From Gammaproteobacteria bacterium (GTDB taxonomy: Bacteria > Pseudomonadota > Gammaproteobacteria > Burkholderiales > Burkholderiaceae_B), in contig JAHIXK010000008.1 of the NCBI GenBank assembly GCA_018815245.1, forward strand, positions 1 to 64,000: a stretch of DNA of 64,000 nt, read 5' to 3'. The position numbers were made by a program, and so were the translations under genes. Shown piece by piece: positions 1 through 7,973 of this stretch; positions within the stretch are counted from its first letter, which is position 1, and every line of letters starts with the position of its first letter. The notes under the pieces are model-generated. The model was given only the letters and a program-made list of their open reading frames with translations, was not told where the DNA came from and made no database searches.

Positions 1-806
1 AATAAATCATCTCTGCTTCGGCGGGTGGAATGTAGCCCAGTGGTTCCATTAGTCTGTGATGATTGAACCAAGCCACCCATTCCAGCGTGGCCAGTTCCAC
101 CGATTCAATGGTTTTCCAGGCTCTTCTGCGGTGAATCACTTCGGCCTTGTACAAACCGTTAATGGTCTCTGCCAGCGCGTTGTCGTAGCTGTCGCCTTTG
201 CTGCCCACCGATGGTTCAATACCCGCTTCAGCAAGGCGTTCGCTGTACCGGATGGACACGTATTGCGAACCCCTGTCACTGTGGTGAATCAATGACTGGT
301 TTCTGTCAGGTTGACGGTCCCACAATGCGCCGGGAGAACACGTCGATAACAAATGCCACATAGACAAATCCCTGCCAAGTTGAAACATAAGTGAAATCAG
401 AAACCCACAACTGGTTTGGCCGGTCGGCTTTGAACTGGCGTTTTACAAGGTCCAATGGACAAGCTGCCTTGGGGTCTGCAAAGGTGGTGCGCTGTGCTTT
501 GCCGCGAATCACGCCACGCAAACCCATCTGGCGCATCAACCTCTCAATCGTGCAGCGGGCAATTAAAAGCTTCTCACGCTTCATGGCTTTCCAAACCTTG
601 TCGGCACCGTACACCCGTTGGTTCTTGTCCCAAACAATTTGTATTTGTTCAATACGTTGCTCATCGGCAATGGCGCGGGTGCTGCGCAAATCAGGGTTGC
701 GTTGACGGGCTGCGTGTTTCCAATACCCAGACGGGGCAATCTGAAAGGTCTTGCAGATTGACTCGACCAAGGTTTGGGAACACAAGGGTTTGGCGGTGTT
801 CATCAA
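1..806 (-). pseudogene. IS3-family transposase OrfB, interrupted by an internal out-of-frame deletion
   Basis: The N-terminal part (806 down to about 306) encodes the HTH_21 region and the start of the rve/DDE integrase core, including WVSDFTYVSTWQGFVYVAFV with the first catalytic Asp. After FSRRIVG the frame runs into a stop at 306. The rest of the integrase core continues in another frame from about 325 to position 1: it contains SLIHHSDRGSQYVS with the second Asp, DNALAETINGLYK with the catalytic Glu, and the usual C-terminal EPLGYIPPAEAE. Comparison with the family implies loss of roughly 20 codons plus a frame change at about 310-325. A functional DDE transposase cannot be made without frameshifting here. 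Confidence 0.88.
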
Positions 807-815
807 TGAAGCGCC

Positions 816-1022
816 TCATTTCTTTTTGAGGCGGTCGAGTTCCGCCTGGGCGAAAAAAGCGCTGGCCAGTCGCAGTATTTCATTGGCTTGGCGAAGCTCT
901 TTGACTTCGCGCTCCAGCGCCTTGACCCGCTCCTTCTCGGCCGTGGTCACACCGTCGCGAGTGCCGTTGTCGACTTCGTATTTGTGCACTTCGGGGGTGA
1001 ATTTGATTCGGGTTTTGCTCAT
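816..1022 (-). pseudogene. IS3-family OrfA with the helix-turn-helix region deleted
   Basis: The 68-residue product starts with [11 protein letters not shown] and ends with a leucine-zipper-like segment [20 protein letters not shown] followed by [16 protein letters not shown], both standard for IS3-family OrfA. OrfA is normally near 90-105 residues; here the stretch between TPE and TTAEKERVK, which should hold the helix-turn-helix, is only about 15 unusual residues. The DNA-binding part is therefore missing, consistent with the damage seen in the downstream orfB. Confidence 0.8.
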
Positions 1023-1050
1023 GATGACTCCATTGTCTCAAATAACGGAG

Positions 1051-1075
1051 CCTCCTCAAAATCCGGGGCGGTTCA
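1051..1075 (-). repeat. Terminal inverted repeat of the IS3-family element
   Basis: Read on the minus strand from 1075 the sequence begins TGAACCGCCCCGGATTTTGA, matching the TG-starting GC-rich ends usual for this transposon family. It lies 53 bases upstream of the orfA start. The partner repeat is outside the window. Confidence 0.65.
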
Positions 1076-1185
1076 TTTCGACACGGCAAGTTGGTGCGAG
1101 TAAGTTCTGCAGAAAGGAGTTGATTTGGTCTTAAAAAGAACTGTTTGTTTTTGGGTGCTTTATTGTTTCACCGGTTGCGAGTGAG

Positions 1186-1329
1186 ATGACGTCTTGGATA
1201 AATACTGTCCTGGTCGCGTGCGGGGTCAGCAGTCTTTGTTGCCTAGGCGGTGCATATTTCAAGCATGAAGCAAATGAGCCCTCAGATCCAGATCGCCCTA
1301 TCGCGCATGATTCACCCGGTGGCGGTTAA
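1186..1329 (+). CDS. Possible 47-residue small protein with one hydrophobic segment
   Basis: An ATG frame next to the insertion sequence encodes MTSWINTVLVACGVSSLCCL followed by a polar tail ending in SPGGG. It would have one N-terminal hydrophobic segment, possibly a membrane anchor or a signal with a lipobox-like CCLGG. The ribosome-binding site is weak and the 3' end overlaps the end of the oppositely oriented flavoprotein gene by 18 bases. The rest of 1076-1311 shows nothing recognisable. This may be a chance frame. Confidence 0.18.
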   Translation: MTSWINTVLVACGVSSLCCLGGAYFKHEANEPSDPDRPIAHDSPGGG

Positions 1330-2937
1330 GTTTCGCGCAACAGCCTCGGCCACTTCAATACCATCTACGCCAGCGGACAATATTCCACCGGCGTAGCTGG
1401 CCCCTTCACCAGCCGGGTACAGGCCTTTCACATTCAGGCTTTGAAAGTCGTCGCCGCGCGTAATTCGCAAAGGGGATGATGTTCTTGTTTCTACTCCTGT
1501 CAGCACGGCGTCGTGCATGTCGAAGCCTTTTATTTTTCGCCCGAATGCAGGCAGCGCTTCGCGCATGGCAGTAATGGCATATTCGGGCAGGGCTTGCGCT
1601 AAATCAGTCAGGTGCACGCCGGGTTTGTAAGAAGGTTCTACGCTGCCCAGTTCAGTAGAAGGTTTGCCCGCAATGAAATCACCCACCAGTTGGCCGGGTG
1701 CTTCATAAGTGCTGCCGCCCAATACATAGGCGTTCGATTCCAGCTTGCGCTGGAATGCAATGCCCGCAAGCGGGCTGCCAGGGTAATCGGCCGGGCTAAT
1801 GCCCACCACAATGCCCGCGTTGGCGTTGCGCTCGTTGCGTGAATACTGGCTCATGCCATTCGTTACCACGCGGTTTGCTTCGGAAGTGGCAGCCACCACC
1901 GTGCCGCCGGGGCACATGCAAAAGCTGTACACCGAACGGCCATTGGCGGCGTGGTGAACCAGTTTGTAATCGGCCGCGCCCAGCAGTGGGTGGCCTGCGT
2001 GTTGGCCCAAGCGTGCGCGGTCGATCAAGCCCTGTGGGTGTTCAATGCGAAATCCCACAGAGAACGGTTTGGCTTCCATGTACACGCCGCGTTCGTACAG
2101 TTTTTCAAAGGTGTCGCGGGAACTGTGCCCCAGCGCCAATACCACATGGTCGGCACGAAGTTCGTAGTGGCTGTCGTCTTGAAAGTTCTCGATGGTCAGG
2201 CCACGAATGTGGCCATCTTCAATGTGAAAGTCGCTGACCCGTTGCTGAAAGCGAATTTCACCACCCATGGCGATAATTTGTTCGCGCATGTTTTCAACCA
2301 CCTTCACCAGGCGGAACGTACCAATGTGCGGTTTGCTGACCAGCAAAATTTCTTCGGGTGCGCCGGCTTTTACAAATTCGGTCATCACCTTTCGGCCCAG
2401 AAAGCGCGGGTCTTTGATTTGACTCCACAGCTTTCCGTCTGAAAATGTGCCCGCTCCACCTTCGCCAAATTGCACGTTCGATTCCGTGTGCAGCACACGC
2501 TTGCGCCAAAGGCCCCAGGTGTCTTTCGTGCGCTCGCGCACCGGCTTGCCGCGTTCAATCACAATGGGCTTGAAGCCCATTTGCGCCAGCATCATGGCCG
2601 CGAAAATTCCGCAGGGGCCAAAGCCGATTACCACTGGGCGAATGGCTGGCGCTTCTTTCACTTTCGCCACCAAGTGGTAAGCCATGTCGGGCGCGGGGCG
2701 AATATGTGAATTGGTGGTGAACCTGGCCAGTAGTTGCGCTTCTAGCTGCGCGTTGTGCAGTTCTACGTCGACGATGTACACCAGCAACAGCTTTTGCTTG
2801 CGGGCGTCGTAGCTGCGCTTGTAAATGGAAAAGCTCTTCAGTTCTTCAGGTGAAATTTTAAGCGTGCTGTGAATTAACGCGGGAAGGGCGTGCTCGGGGT
2901 GGTCGAGAGGAAGCTTTAGCTCAGAGAGGCGGATCAT
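1312..2937 (-). CDS. FAD-dependent dehydrogenase/oxidoreductase of the COG2509 type
   Basis: The 541-residue protein has an N-terminal domain of about 95 residues with no cofactor motif, then a dinucleotide-binding motif GFGPCG at residues 105-110 followed by a typical IVIERG strand end. The body carries the family features TESNVQFGEGGAGTFSDGKL and an MCPGG stretch, and the C-terminus ends PAGEGASYAGGILSAGVDG, the FAD-binding closing motif. These are the marks of the uncharacterised FAD-dependent dehydrogenases related to GidA/HI0933-like flavoproteins. The substrate is unknown. It is probably cytoplasmic and monocistronic: the next gene on this strand starts far upstream behind a 90-base gap. 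Length is normal for the family. Confidence 0.85.
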   Translation of the reverse strand: MIRLSELKLPLDHPEHALPALIHSTLKISPEELKSFSIYKRSYDARKQKLLLVYIVDVELHNAQLEAQLLARFTTNSHIRPAPDMAYHLVAKVKEAPAIRPVVIGFGPCGIFAAMMLAQMGFKPIVIERGKPVRERTKDTWGLWRKRVLHTESNVQFGEGGAGTFSDGKLWSQIKDPRFLGRKVMTEFVKAGAPEEILLVSKPHIGTFRLVKVVENMREQIIAMGGEIRFQQRVSDFHIEDGHIRGLTIENFQDDSHYELRADHVVLALGHSSRDTFEKLYERGVYMEAKPFSVGFRIEHPQGLIDRARLGQHAGHPLLGAADYKLVHHAANGRSVYSFCMCPGGTVVAATSEANRVVTNGMSQYSRNERNANAGIVVGISPADYPGSPLAGIAFQRKLESNAYVLGGSTYEAPGQLVGDFIAGKPSTELGSVEPSYKPGVHLTDLAQALPEYAITAMREALPAFGRKIKGFDMHDAVLTGVETRTSSPLRITRGDDFQSLNVKGLYPAGEGASYAGGILSAGVDGIEVAEAVARNLTATG

Positions 2938-3027
2938 GGCGGGTGTATACCTAGTGGATCTGTTTTTCGGATCAAGGGCGTATTTTATGCTTTTGCCCGA
3001 TAAAGTGCACTGGTTTGGCGGGCTTTT

Positions 3028-4545
3028 TTAGTTCAGCCCATTGGAATGATCAAACCAGATCAATGCCATTCGGGCGGCAATTTTTTTGCCGTGTGAATGA
3101 GCAATTTCTTCAATCGACAATGTTGGCCGAATAGTGCGCGCTTGTATCAGAGCTTGCTGGGCCAATTCAGTTTTACCCAATCTGTCGAGCGCGGCGGCTT
3201 GCGCCACATGGCCCAGGTGAAACCTGGTGTCGTGTTGTATGGCATTCCGTGCTTCTTCCAATGCGTGTTCTGGCCGTTCTGCGCGAAGCAAGAAGCAGCT
3301 GAGTATCCACAACCAGAAGCCACGTCGCCTGTCGTTCGGGCTAATCCGCATGCCAAGCCGCATTTGTGCAATGCCGTTTTCTAATTCGTTCATCATGACC
3401 AATGCCGCGCCATGTGCAACTTGTGCTTGTGCATTGCTGGGGTTCAAGCGCAAGGCTGCCTGTAAAGTCACCATGCCTTGCTGCGTGTGCCCTAGATCAC
3501 AAAGCGCGCAGCCTGCATAACCCATCACTTCGGAATTGCCCGGGTCAAGTTCAATGGCTTTGTGCGCCGCTTGTAGGGCTTTGGCCTGGATTTCGTCGGA
3601 ATGGGGCAACAAACCAATGTTGCGCGACAAGGCGGTTAACAGGGAAAGGTGTGCCTGGGCCAGGCCGAATTGGGGGTCGATTTCAATGCTGTTGTCGAGT
3701 TGATGCCGCGCGTTGCGCAGGCCGATCTCGCTCCAGCCATGCTGGGCCAATGCGCCCAGGGCTTCGTGGTAGTGCGCCCATGCGTCCGGGTTTTTTGGGC
3801 GTTGCCTGCGAATGTGTGCAATCTCAGCTTTAATCAGTTCTGGTTCAAGTTCACTGAGCACACCACGAGCAATGTCTTCCTGAAGATCATGGCTGTGGTG
3901 GGGTGCGCTTTCAAAACGGCCACTCCACAACACTTGGCCCGTGTATGCATTGGCCAGTTGCACATTCACACGTATCAGGTCGCCTACTCGTCGAACGCTG
4001 CCCAGAACTGTGTATTGCACTTGAAGCTGTTTGGCAATTTCAGGCAAACCAAGATTGGTGTTTTCATATGCTTGTGTGGTTGACTGCGAAATAATTAAAA
4101 ATCCAGACATTCGAGCCAGCAGCGCAATCACATCTTCAAGCAATCCGTCAGCCAGAAAATGCAAATCTGATTGTTTGCCCAAAACTTTAAAAGGCATTAC
4201 GGCAATGCTGGAATGTTTGCTTTCCGAAGGCGGCGGTGGGGATGCAGTGTGGCTAACTGGCAGGCTAAACTGGTAACCGCGCCCGGTCAATGTGGCAATA
4301 GCATGGCTGCCCAGAATTTTGCGAAGGGCCGATGTTTGCACCGTCAAGTTGTTTTCTTCAACCACCATGCCCGGCCACACGGTTTGCAGAATTTCGTCTT
4401 TGCTCAGCACTTTTTGATGATTGCTGACAAGGCACAACAAAAAATCAAACGTGCGCGGCCCTAGGTGCACAGCTTGAGCATTGCGCAACAAAAGCCGTTC
4501 GTCTGCGCGCAATTCAAAGTGATCGAAGAAATAAGAAAGGTTCAA
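3028..4545 (-). CDS. Winged-helix (CadC/OmpR-type) regulator with TolB-like and TPR regions
   Basis: Residues 1-90 form an OmpR/PhoB-type winged helix (FLLCLVSNHQKVLSKDEILQ, then ENNLTVQTSALRKILG and the closing TLTGRGYQF). Residues about 110-230 resemble the TolB-like segment of adenylate-cyclase/CadC-type regulators (SIAVMPFKVLG, LADGLLEDVIALLARM, VLGSVRR), and the rest consists of TPR-like repeats. No phosphoacceptor receiver domain and no clear membrane segment are present, so input is probably by protein or ligand contact. I chose the TTG at 4545 (reading MNLSYFFDHF) because AGGAA lies just upstream and a TATATT -10 candidate sits between it and the longer TTG start at 4584. Targets are unknown; the divergent OsmC gene is a candidate. 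Confidence 0.75.
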   Translation of the reverse strand: MNLSYFFDHFELRADERLLLRNAQAVHLGPRTFDFLLCLVSNHQKVLSKDEILQTVWPGMVVEENNLTVQTSALRKILGSHAIATLTGRGYQFSLPVSHTASPPPPSESKHSSIAVMPFKVLGKQSDLHFLADGLLEDVIALLARMSGFLIISQSTTQAYENTNLGLPEIAKQLQVQYTVLGSVRRVGDLIRVNVQLANAYTGQVLWSGRFESAPHHSHDLQEDIARGVLSELEPELIKAEIAHIRRQRPKNPDAWAHYHEALGALAQHGWSEIGLRNARHQLDNSIEIDPQFGLAQAHLSLLTALSRNIGLLPHSDEIQAKALQAAHKAIELDPGNSEVMGYAGCALCDLGHTQQGMVTLQAALRLNPSNAQAQVAHGAALVMMNELENGIAQMRLGMRISPNDRRRGFWLWILSCFLLRAERPEHALEEARNAIQHDTRFHLGHVAQAAALDRLGKTELAQQALIQARTIRPTLSIEEIAHSHGKKIAARMALIWFDHSNGLN

Positions 4546-4574
4546 GCACGGTTCCTGCGGTTGGGTATTAGCAA

Positions 4575-4607
4575 AATATAGCAAATATTTAGGAATCCCT
4601 AGGGATT
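4575..4607. promoter_or_regulatory. Divergent control region with a perfect 14-bp palindrome
   Basis: AATCCCTAGGGATT at 4594-4607 is a perfect palindrome between the winged-helix regulator (leftward) and the OsmC gene (rightward). A leftward -10 candidate TATATT is at 4575-4580, and a -35 at the usual 17-base distance would overlap the palindrome. A dimeric repressor or autoregulator could bind here. The function is inferred from position and symmetry only. Confidence 0.45.
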
Positions 4608-4674
4608 AAAAACAGGGCGACGCTGCACAGTCAAGTCAATGATTTGTAATTGCTGAAAACCACCGGAGATTGCC

Positions 4675-5202
4675 ATGAATGTTTCTGTACCCAATGCCCA
4701 GCGTGAGGTGCGCGCGCTTTACAAAGAAGACCCCAGTGCAGCCATGGTGACAGACCATGCCTTGGCTCGCGGGGCCGATCCTTCGGATCCGTTTCATTCT
4801 GTGGTTGAACCCATGGATGGCTGTGGTGTGCAAGTACCAATCGGTGTGCACCGTGCCTTGGGCGGGCTGCACGATGCCCCCACCCCTGGCGACATGTTGT
4901 GTGCCGCCCTTGCTGCTTGCCAGGATTCGGCCATGCGTATGGTGGCCAACGTGTTGGGTGTTGAGCTTGTTTTTCTGGAAGTGCGCGTGACCGCCGATGT
5001 GGACGTGCGCGGTACGTTGAACATGTCGCCCGATGTGCCGGTTGGTTTTCAAAGCATGCGCTGCGATGTGCAGTTCAAGGTAAAAGAGGGCACACCAGCG
5101 GACTTGATCAAGGCTTTGACCTTTGCAGCGAAGCGTTGCTGTGTGGTGCAGCAAACATTAAAAACCCCACCTAAAGTTGAAACCAGTTTTCAGCTGAACT
5201 AA
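4675..5202 (+). CDS. OsmC/Ohr-family thiol peroxidase-like protein
   Basis: The 175-residue protein shows the OsmC fold signatures: TPGDMLCAALAACQDSAMRM with Cys82, and AAKRCCVVQQTL with Cys155/Cys156, the two positions that form the peroxidatic and resolving cysteines in the family. OsmC/Ohr proteins reduce organic hydroperoxides in the cytoplasm; some members are only loosely characterised. The start follows CACCGGAGATTGCC, a good ribosome-binding site. It lies 35 bases ahead of an alpha/beta hydrolase gene on the same strand and is divergent from the TPR regulator. Confidence 0.85.
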   Translation: MNVSVPNAQREVRALYKEDPSAAMVTDHALARGADPSDPFHSVVEPMDGCGVQVPIGVHRALGGLHDAPTPGDMLCAALAACQDSAMRMVANVLGVELVFLEVRVTADVDVRGTLNMSPDVPVGFQSMRCDVQFKVKEGTPADLIKALTFAAKRCCVVQQTLKTPPKVETSFQLN

Positions 5203-5237
5203 ACTCGTTAGGCACTCAACCCAATCCAAGGATCGCC

Positions 5238-6050
5238 ATGACCTCTGTTCAACCCCACGTGAAAGAGGCTGGCACCGGGCCTGCTGTGCTTTGTCTGCAT
5301 GCCAATGCATCCCATTCCGGACAGTGGAAAGGCTTGATGGGCATGTTGGCAACCGAATTCAAAGTGTTGGCGGTGGATTCATATGGGGCGGGTCAAACGC
5401 CAGACTGGCATTCTGACCGAACCATTTCCCTTCAAGACGAAGTTGATTTGCTCGCTCCTGTGCTGGATAACACGGGCGAACAATTCACATTGGTGGGGCA
5501 TTCCTACGGCGGTGCCATTGCCCTGAAAGTTGCCTTGCTGTTTCCCCACCGCGTGAAGGCGCTGGCTTTGTTCGAGCCCACTTTTTTTTCTGTGGTTGAA
5601 CATGAAAGCCCAACACCCAATGATGTGGACGGCATTCGCTATGCAGTGGCAGCTGCGGGTGCGGCATTGGACAATGGCGATTCGCATATGGCTGCGCAGC
5701 ATTTCATTGACTTCTGGATGGGGCAGGGTAGCTGGGCAAAAACCCCTGAAGAACGCAAACCCACTGTAGCCGCTTCGGTTCGCAATGTGCGGCGTTGGGG
5801 GCATGCGCTGTTCAGCGAGCCCACCATGCTTGATGCATTCAGACAGTTGAATGTTCCGGTGTTGTACATGATGGGCGGAAAGTCGCAGTTGTCCGCGCAT
5901 GCGGTTGCGAAGCGAATGGCTGCGGTATTGCCGAATGTTCGGTTGCTTGAATTTCCGCAGATGGGCCACATGGGGCCGGTGACTCATCCTGAGGTGGTGA
6001 ATGAAGCGATATCAGGGTTTTTGAAGCAATCAGTAAATCATGGACAATAA
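5238..6050 (+). CDS. Alpha/beta hydrolase
   Basis: The 270-residue protein has the alpha/beta-hydrolase pattern: oxyanion region VLCLHANASHSGQW near residue 20, nucleophile elbow GHSYGG with Ser89, and a C-terminal catalytic His candidate in QMGHMGP (His244). There is no signal peptide, so it is probably cytoplasmic. It looks like the haloperoxidase/esterase-type single-domain enzymes; the substrate cannot be told. The gene follows the OsmC gene by 35 bases and precedes the DUF4105 gene by 15 bases, suggesting co-transcription. Confidence 0.85.
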   Translation: MTSVQPHVKEAGTGPAVLCLHANASHSGQWKGLMGMLATEFKVLAVDSYGAGQTPDWHSDRTISLQDEVDLLAPVLDNTGEQFTLVGHSYGGAIALKVALLFPHRVKALALFEPTFFSVVEHESPTPNDVDGIRYAVAAAGAALDNGDSHMAAQHFIDFWMGQGSWAKTPEERKPTVAASVRNVRRWGHALFSEPTMLDAFRQLNVPVLYMMGGKSQLSAHAVAKRMAAVLPNVRLLEFPQMGHMGPVTHPEVVNEAISGFLKQSVNHGQ

Positions 6051-6065
6051 ACACAAGGTATTTTC

Positions 6066-6884
6066 ATGATCCGCTTTTTTCTTGTTTTCATTGTGCTTGC
6101 CTTTGGTGGTTTCGCTACATGGTGGTTTCTGAAAAAGCCCAGCCACAACCGGCAGTGGGCTGACGATGTTTCCCACATGCTGCATGCCGAGGTGAATGGC
6201 GATCTGGTGGTGTTAAACAATGTGCGCAATTTTGAATGGCGCACGGAAACTGATTACACCCCGCGCTGGGAAACGCGCGAATACAATTTAAGCCAGTTGC
6301 AAACAGCAGACCTTGTGCTGTCGTACTGGATGGGGCCGAAAATTGCGCATACCCTTGTTTCATTCCGTTTTGCTGATGGTCAGTACCTTACTTTTTCGCT
6401 TGAAATTCGAAAAGAGAAGGAAGAAAAGTTTTCTGCCTGGAAGGGTTTTTTCCGGCAGTACGAAGCAATTCTGGTTGCCGCCGATGAAGCTGATATTGTT
6501 CGTACCCGAAGCAATGCACGCGGCGAGGATGTGTACCTGTACCGTTTGAACATTGCTCCCGAGCAACTGAAAGCACTGTTTTTGGCCTATGTTGAACACG
6601 CCAACAAACTGGAAAAAGAACCTGAGTTTTACAATACCCTGACCAGCAATTGCACCACTGTGGTGTTCGACATTGCCAAGCAGATTGCACCCAATTTACC
6701 GATGGACTATCGCCTGTTGCTAAGTGGTTATTTCGCAGAGTACGCGCACGAACAGGGCGGTTTGGTTGAAGGTTTCAGCTACGCTGAGTTGCAAGAAAAG
6801 GGTTACATTGTGCCGCGTGCAAAAGCAATGCAACCCGGTGAAAACTTCTCGGAAGTTATTCGCCGGGGCGTGCCGGGTATGTAG
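6066..6884 (+). CDS. DUF4105 (Lnb N-terminal-type) membrane-anchored protein
   Basis: The 272-residue product has one N-terminal membrane segment (residues about 2-22) and then a periplasmic-type domain. IAHTLVSF with His96 and TSNCTTVVFD with Cys196 are the conserved His and Cys positions of DUF4105, a papain-like fold also found at the N-terminus of the lipoprotein N-acyltransferase Lnb. WETREYNLSQL and the DVYLYRLN region also match the family. The enzymatic role here is unproven; an acyl-transfer or amidase chemistry is possible. It is the last gene of the likely OsmC-hydrolase-DUF4105 unit and is convergent with the esterase gene. Confidence 0.78.
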   Translation: MIRFFLVFIVLAFGGFATWWFLKKPSHNRQWADDVSHMLHAEVNGDLVVLNNVRNFEWRTETDYTPRWETREYNLSQLQTADLVLSYWMGPKIAHTLVSFRFADGQYLTFSLEIRKEKEEKFSAWKGFFRQYEAILVAADEADIVRTRSNARGEDVYLYRLNIAPEQLKALFLAYVEHANKLEKEPEFYNTLTSNCTTVVFDIAKQIAPNLPMDYRLLLSGYFAEYAHEQGGLVEGFSYAELQEKGYIVPRAKAMQPGENFSEVIRRGVPGM

Positions 6885-6897
6885 CGTGCTGTCCGGT

Positions 6898-7797
6898 TTA
6901 AACGCTTTTTACCAAGGGCGCGAAAAACCGGATGATTTTCAGCAAATCTTCCTTGGCTTCCGGCACAGCCAAATTCATGGTGGGCCAAATGTGGGGCATG
7001 CCGGGGCGGGTCAACAGGTTCACGCTGCCGCCAATTTTTTCAATAGCATCACGCAGCAACACAGAATCATCGAGCAAACATTCACTTTCACTGGCGGTCA
7101 GCATCAGCGGTGGAAGACCTTTCAGGTTGCCAAGCAAAGGCGATGCGCGTTCATCTGCAGGATCGTGCCCGCACAGGTACAAGTTGGCGGCGTGTTCCAG
7201 TATGTGAGCCGAAAGCATGCTGTCTGTTTTGTCATTGCCTTGAATCGAGGGCGCAAGGCGGCGCATGTCGGTGGCGGGTGAAATCAGCAGGCCACCGTGG
7301 GCGGGTAGCTTGTTTTTAACCGCATGTTGCAGCACGGCCAGGCTCAGGTTGCCACCCGCAGAATCGCCAGCCACAAAAATTGGTTCGCCAGCTGGCGTAT
7401 CTGCCACCATGGCTTCAAATGTGGCAACGCAATCTTCAAGCGGAACAGGAAAGGGGTTTTCCGGGGCAAGGCGGTAATCGACCATGAACACGCGAAACCC
7501 CAAGGCATTGGCCAATGCACCACAGAAGGGGCGGTACATGGGTGGGTGCCCAGCCACAAACGCGCCCCCATGAATGTACAGCAGGGCTCCCTTTGGGTTG
7601 ACCGGGATCAGCCATTCGCCAGGCACGCCGCCCAGGCCACCCTTGAGGTGTTTCAAACCCTTGGGCACTGGCGCCAGCAGGTTGGATGCAGCCGTAACCA
7701 TGCGGAAACGCCGCACAAAACCGGCTCCACTGCCTTTGAAGCCTTTCAGGGCAAAGGTGGCAATCCTGTTCATCACTTGGGCTTGAATGGACGGCAT
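6898..7797 (-). CDS. HSL-family (family IV) alpha/beta hydrolase, esterase
   Basis: The 299-residue enzyme has the family IV oxyanion motif in YIHGGAF (residues 74-80), nucleophile GDSAGG with Ser146, and a C-terminal catalytic His in GMPHIWP (His269). The start at 7797 (MPSIQAQVMN) was preferred over a longer frame because it follows GAGAAAGAAC and matches where homologous enzymes begin. These enzymes hydrolyse short-chain esters. It is divergent from a Baeyer-Villiger-type monooxygenase gene, a pairing that would let the cell oxidise a ketone to an ester and then split it. Confidence 0.85.
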   Translation of the reverse strand: MPSIQAQVMNRIATFALKGFKGSGAGFVRRFRMVTAASNLLAPVPKGLKHLKGGLGGVPGEWLIPVNPKGALLYIHGGAFVAGHPPMYRPFCGALANALGFRVFMVDYRLAPENPFPVPLEDCVATFEAMVADTPAGEPIFVAGDSAGGNLSLAVLQHAVKNKLPAHGGLLISPATDMRRLAPSIQGNDKTDSMLSAHILEHAANLYLCGHDPADERASPLLGNLKGLPPLMLTASESECLLDDSVLLRDAIEKIGGSVNLLTRPGMPHIWPTMNLAVPEAKEDLLKIIRFFAPLVKSV

Positions 7798-7973
7798 GGT
7801 GTTCTTTCTCGGTTGTTGGGTTGTGTATTTATAGCACTGCCTGCGCGGTGCGGTTTGATTCGGGTTTTCAATTGACTTGATAAATTCGGACAAATCCGGG
7901 GTGAGGCAAGAAACGCTGTTTTCACTGCGTGAAAAATCGGCACAATAAAAAAAAGAATCCACACGGAAACATC

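Larger units (their letters stand above)
1..1075 (-). mobile_element. IS3-family insertion sequence, decayed, right part cut by window edge
   Basis: The stretch carries the two-gene layout of IS3-family elements, orfA then orfB, read on the minus strand, with a typical A-rich frameshift zone where they meet (about 806-830). One end is recognisable at 1075: read on the minus strand it begins TGAACCGCCCCGGAT, an IS3-type terminal inverted repeat. The other end lies before position 1. Both reading frames have internal deletions (see the two pseudogenes), so the copy should not be able to move by itself. No target duplication can be checked because one end is missing. Confidence 0.88.

Noticed and set aside
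4546-4584. Longer start of the TPR regulator at TTG 4584
   Set aside because: It would begin upstream of the -10 candidate and lacks a ribosome-binding site; TTG 4545 has AGGAA in place.
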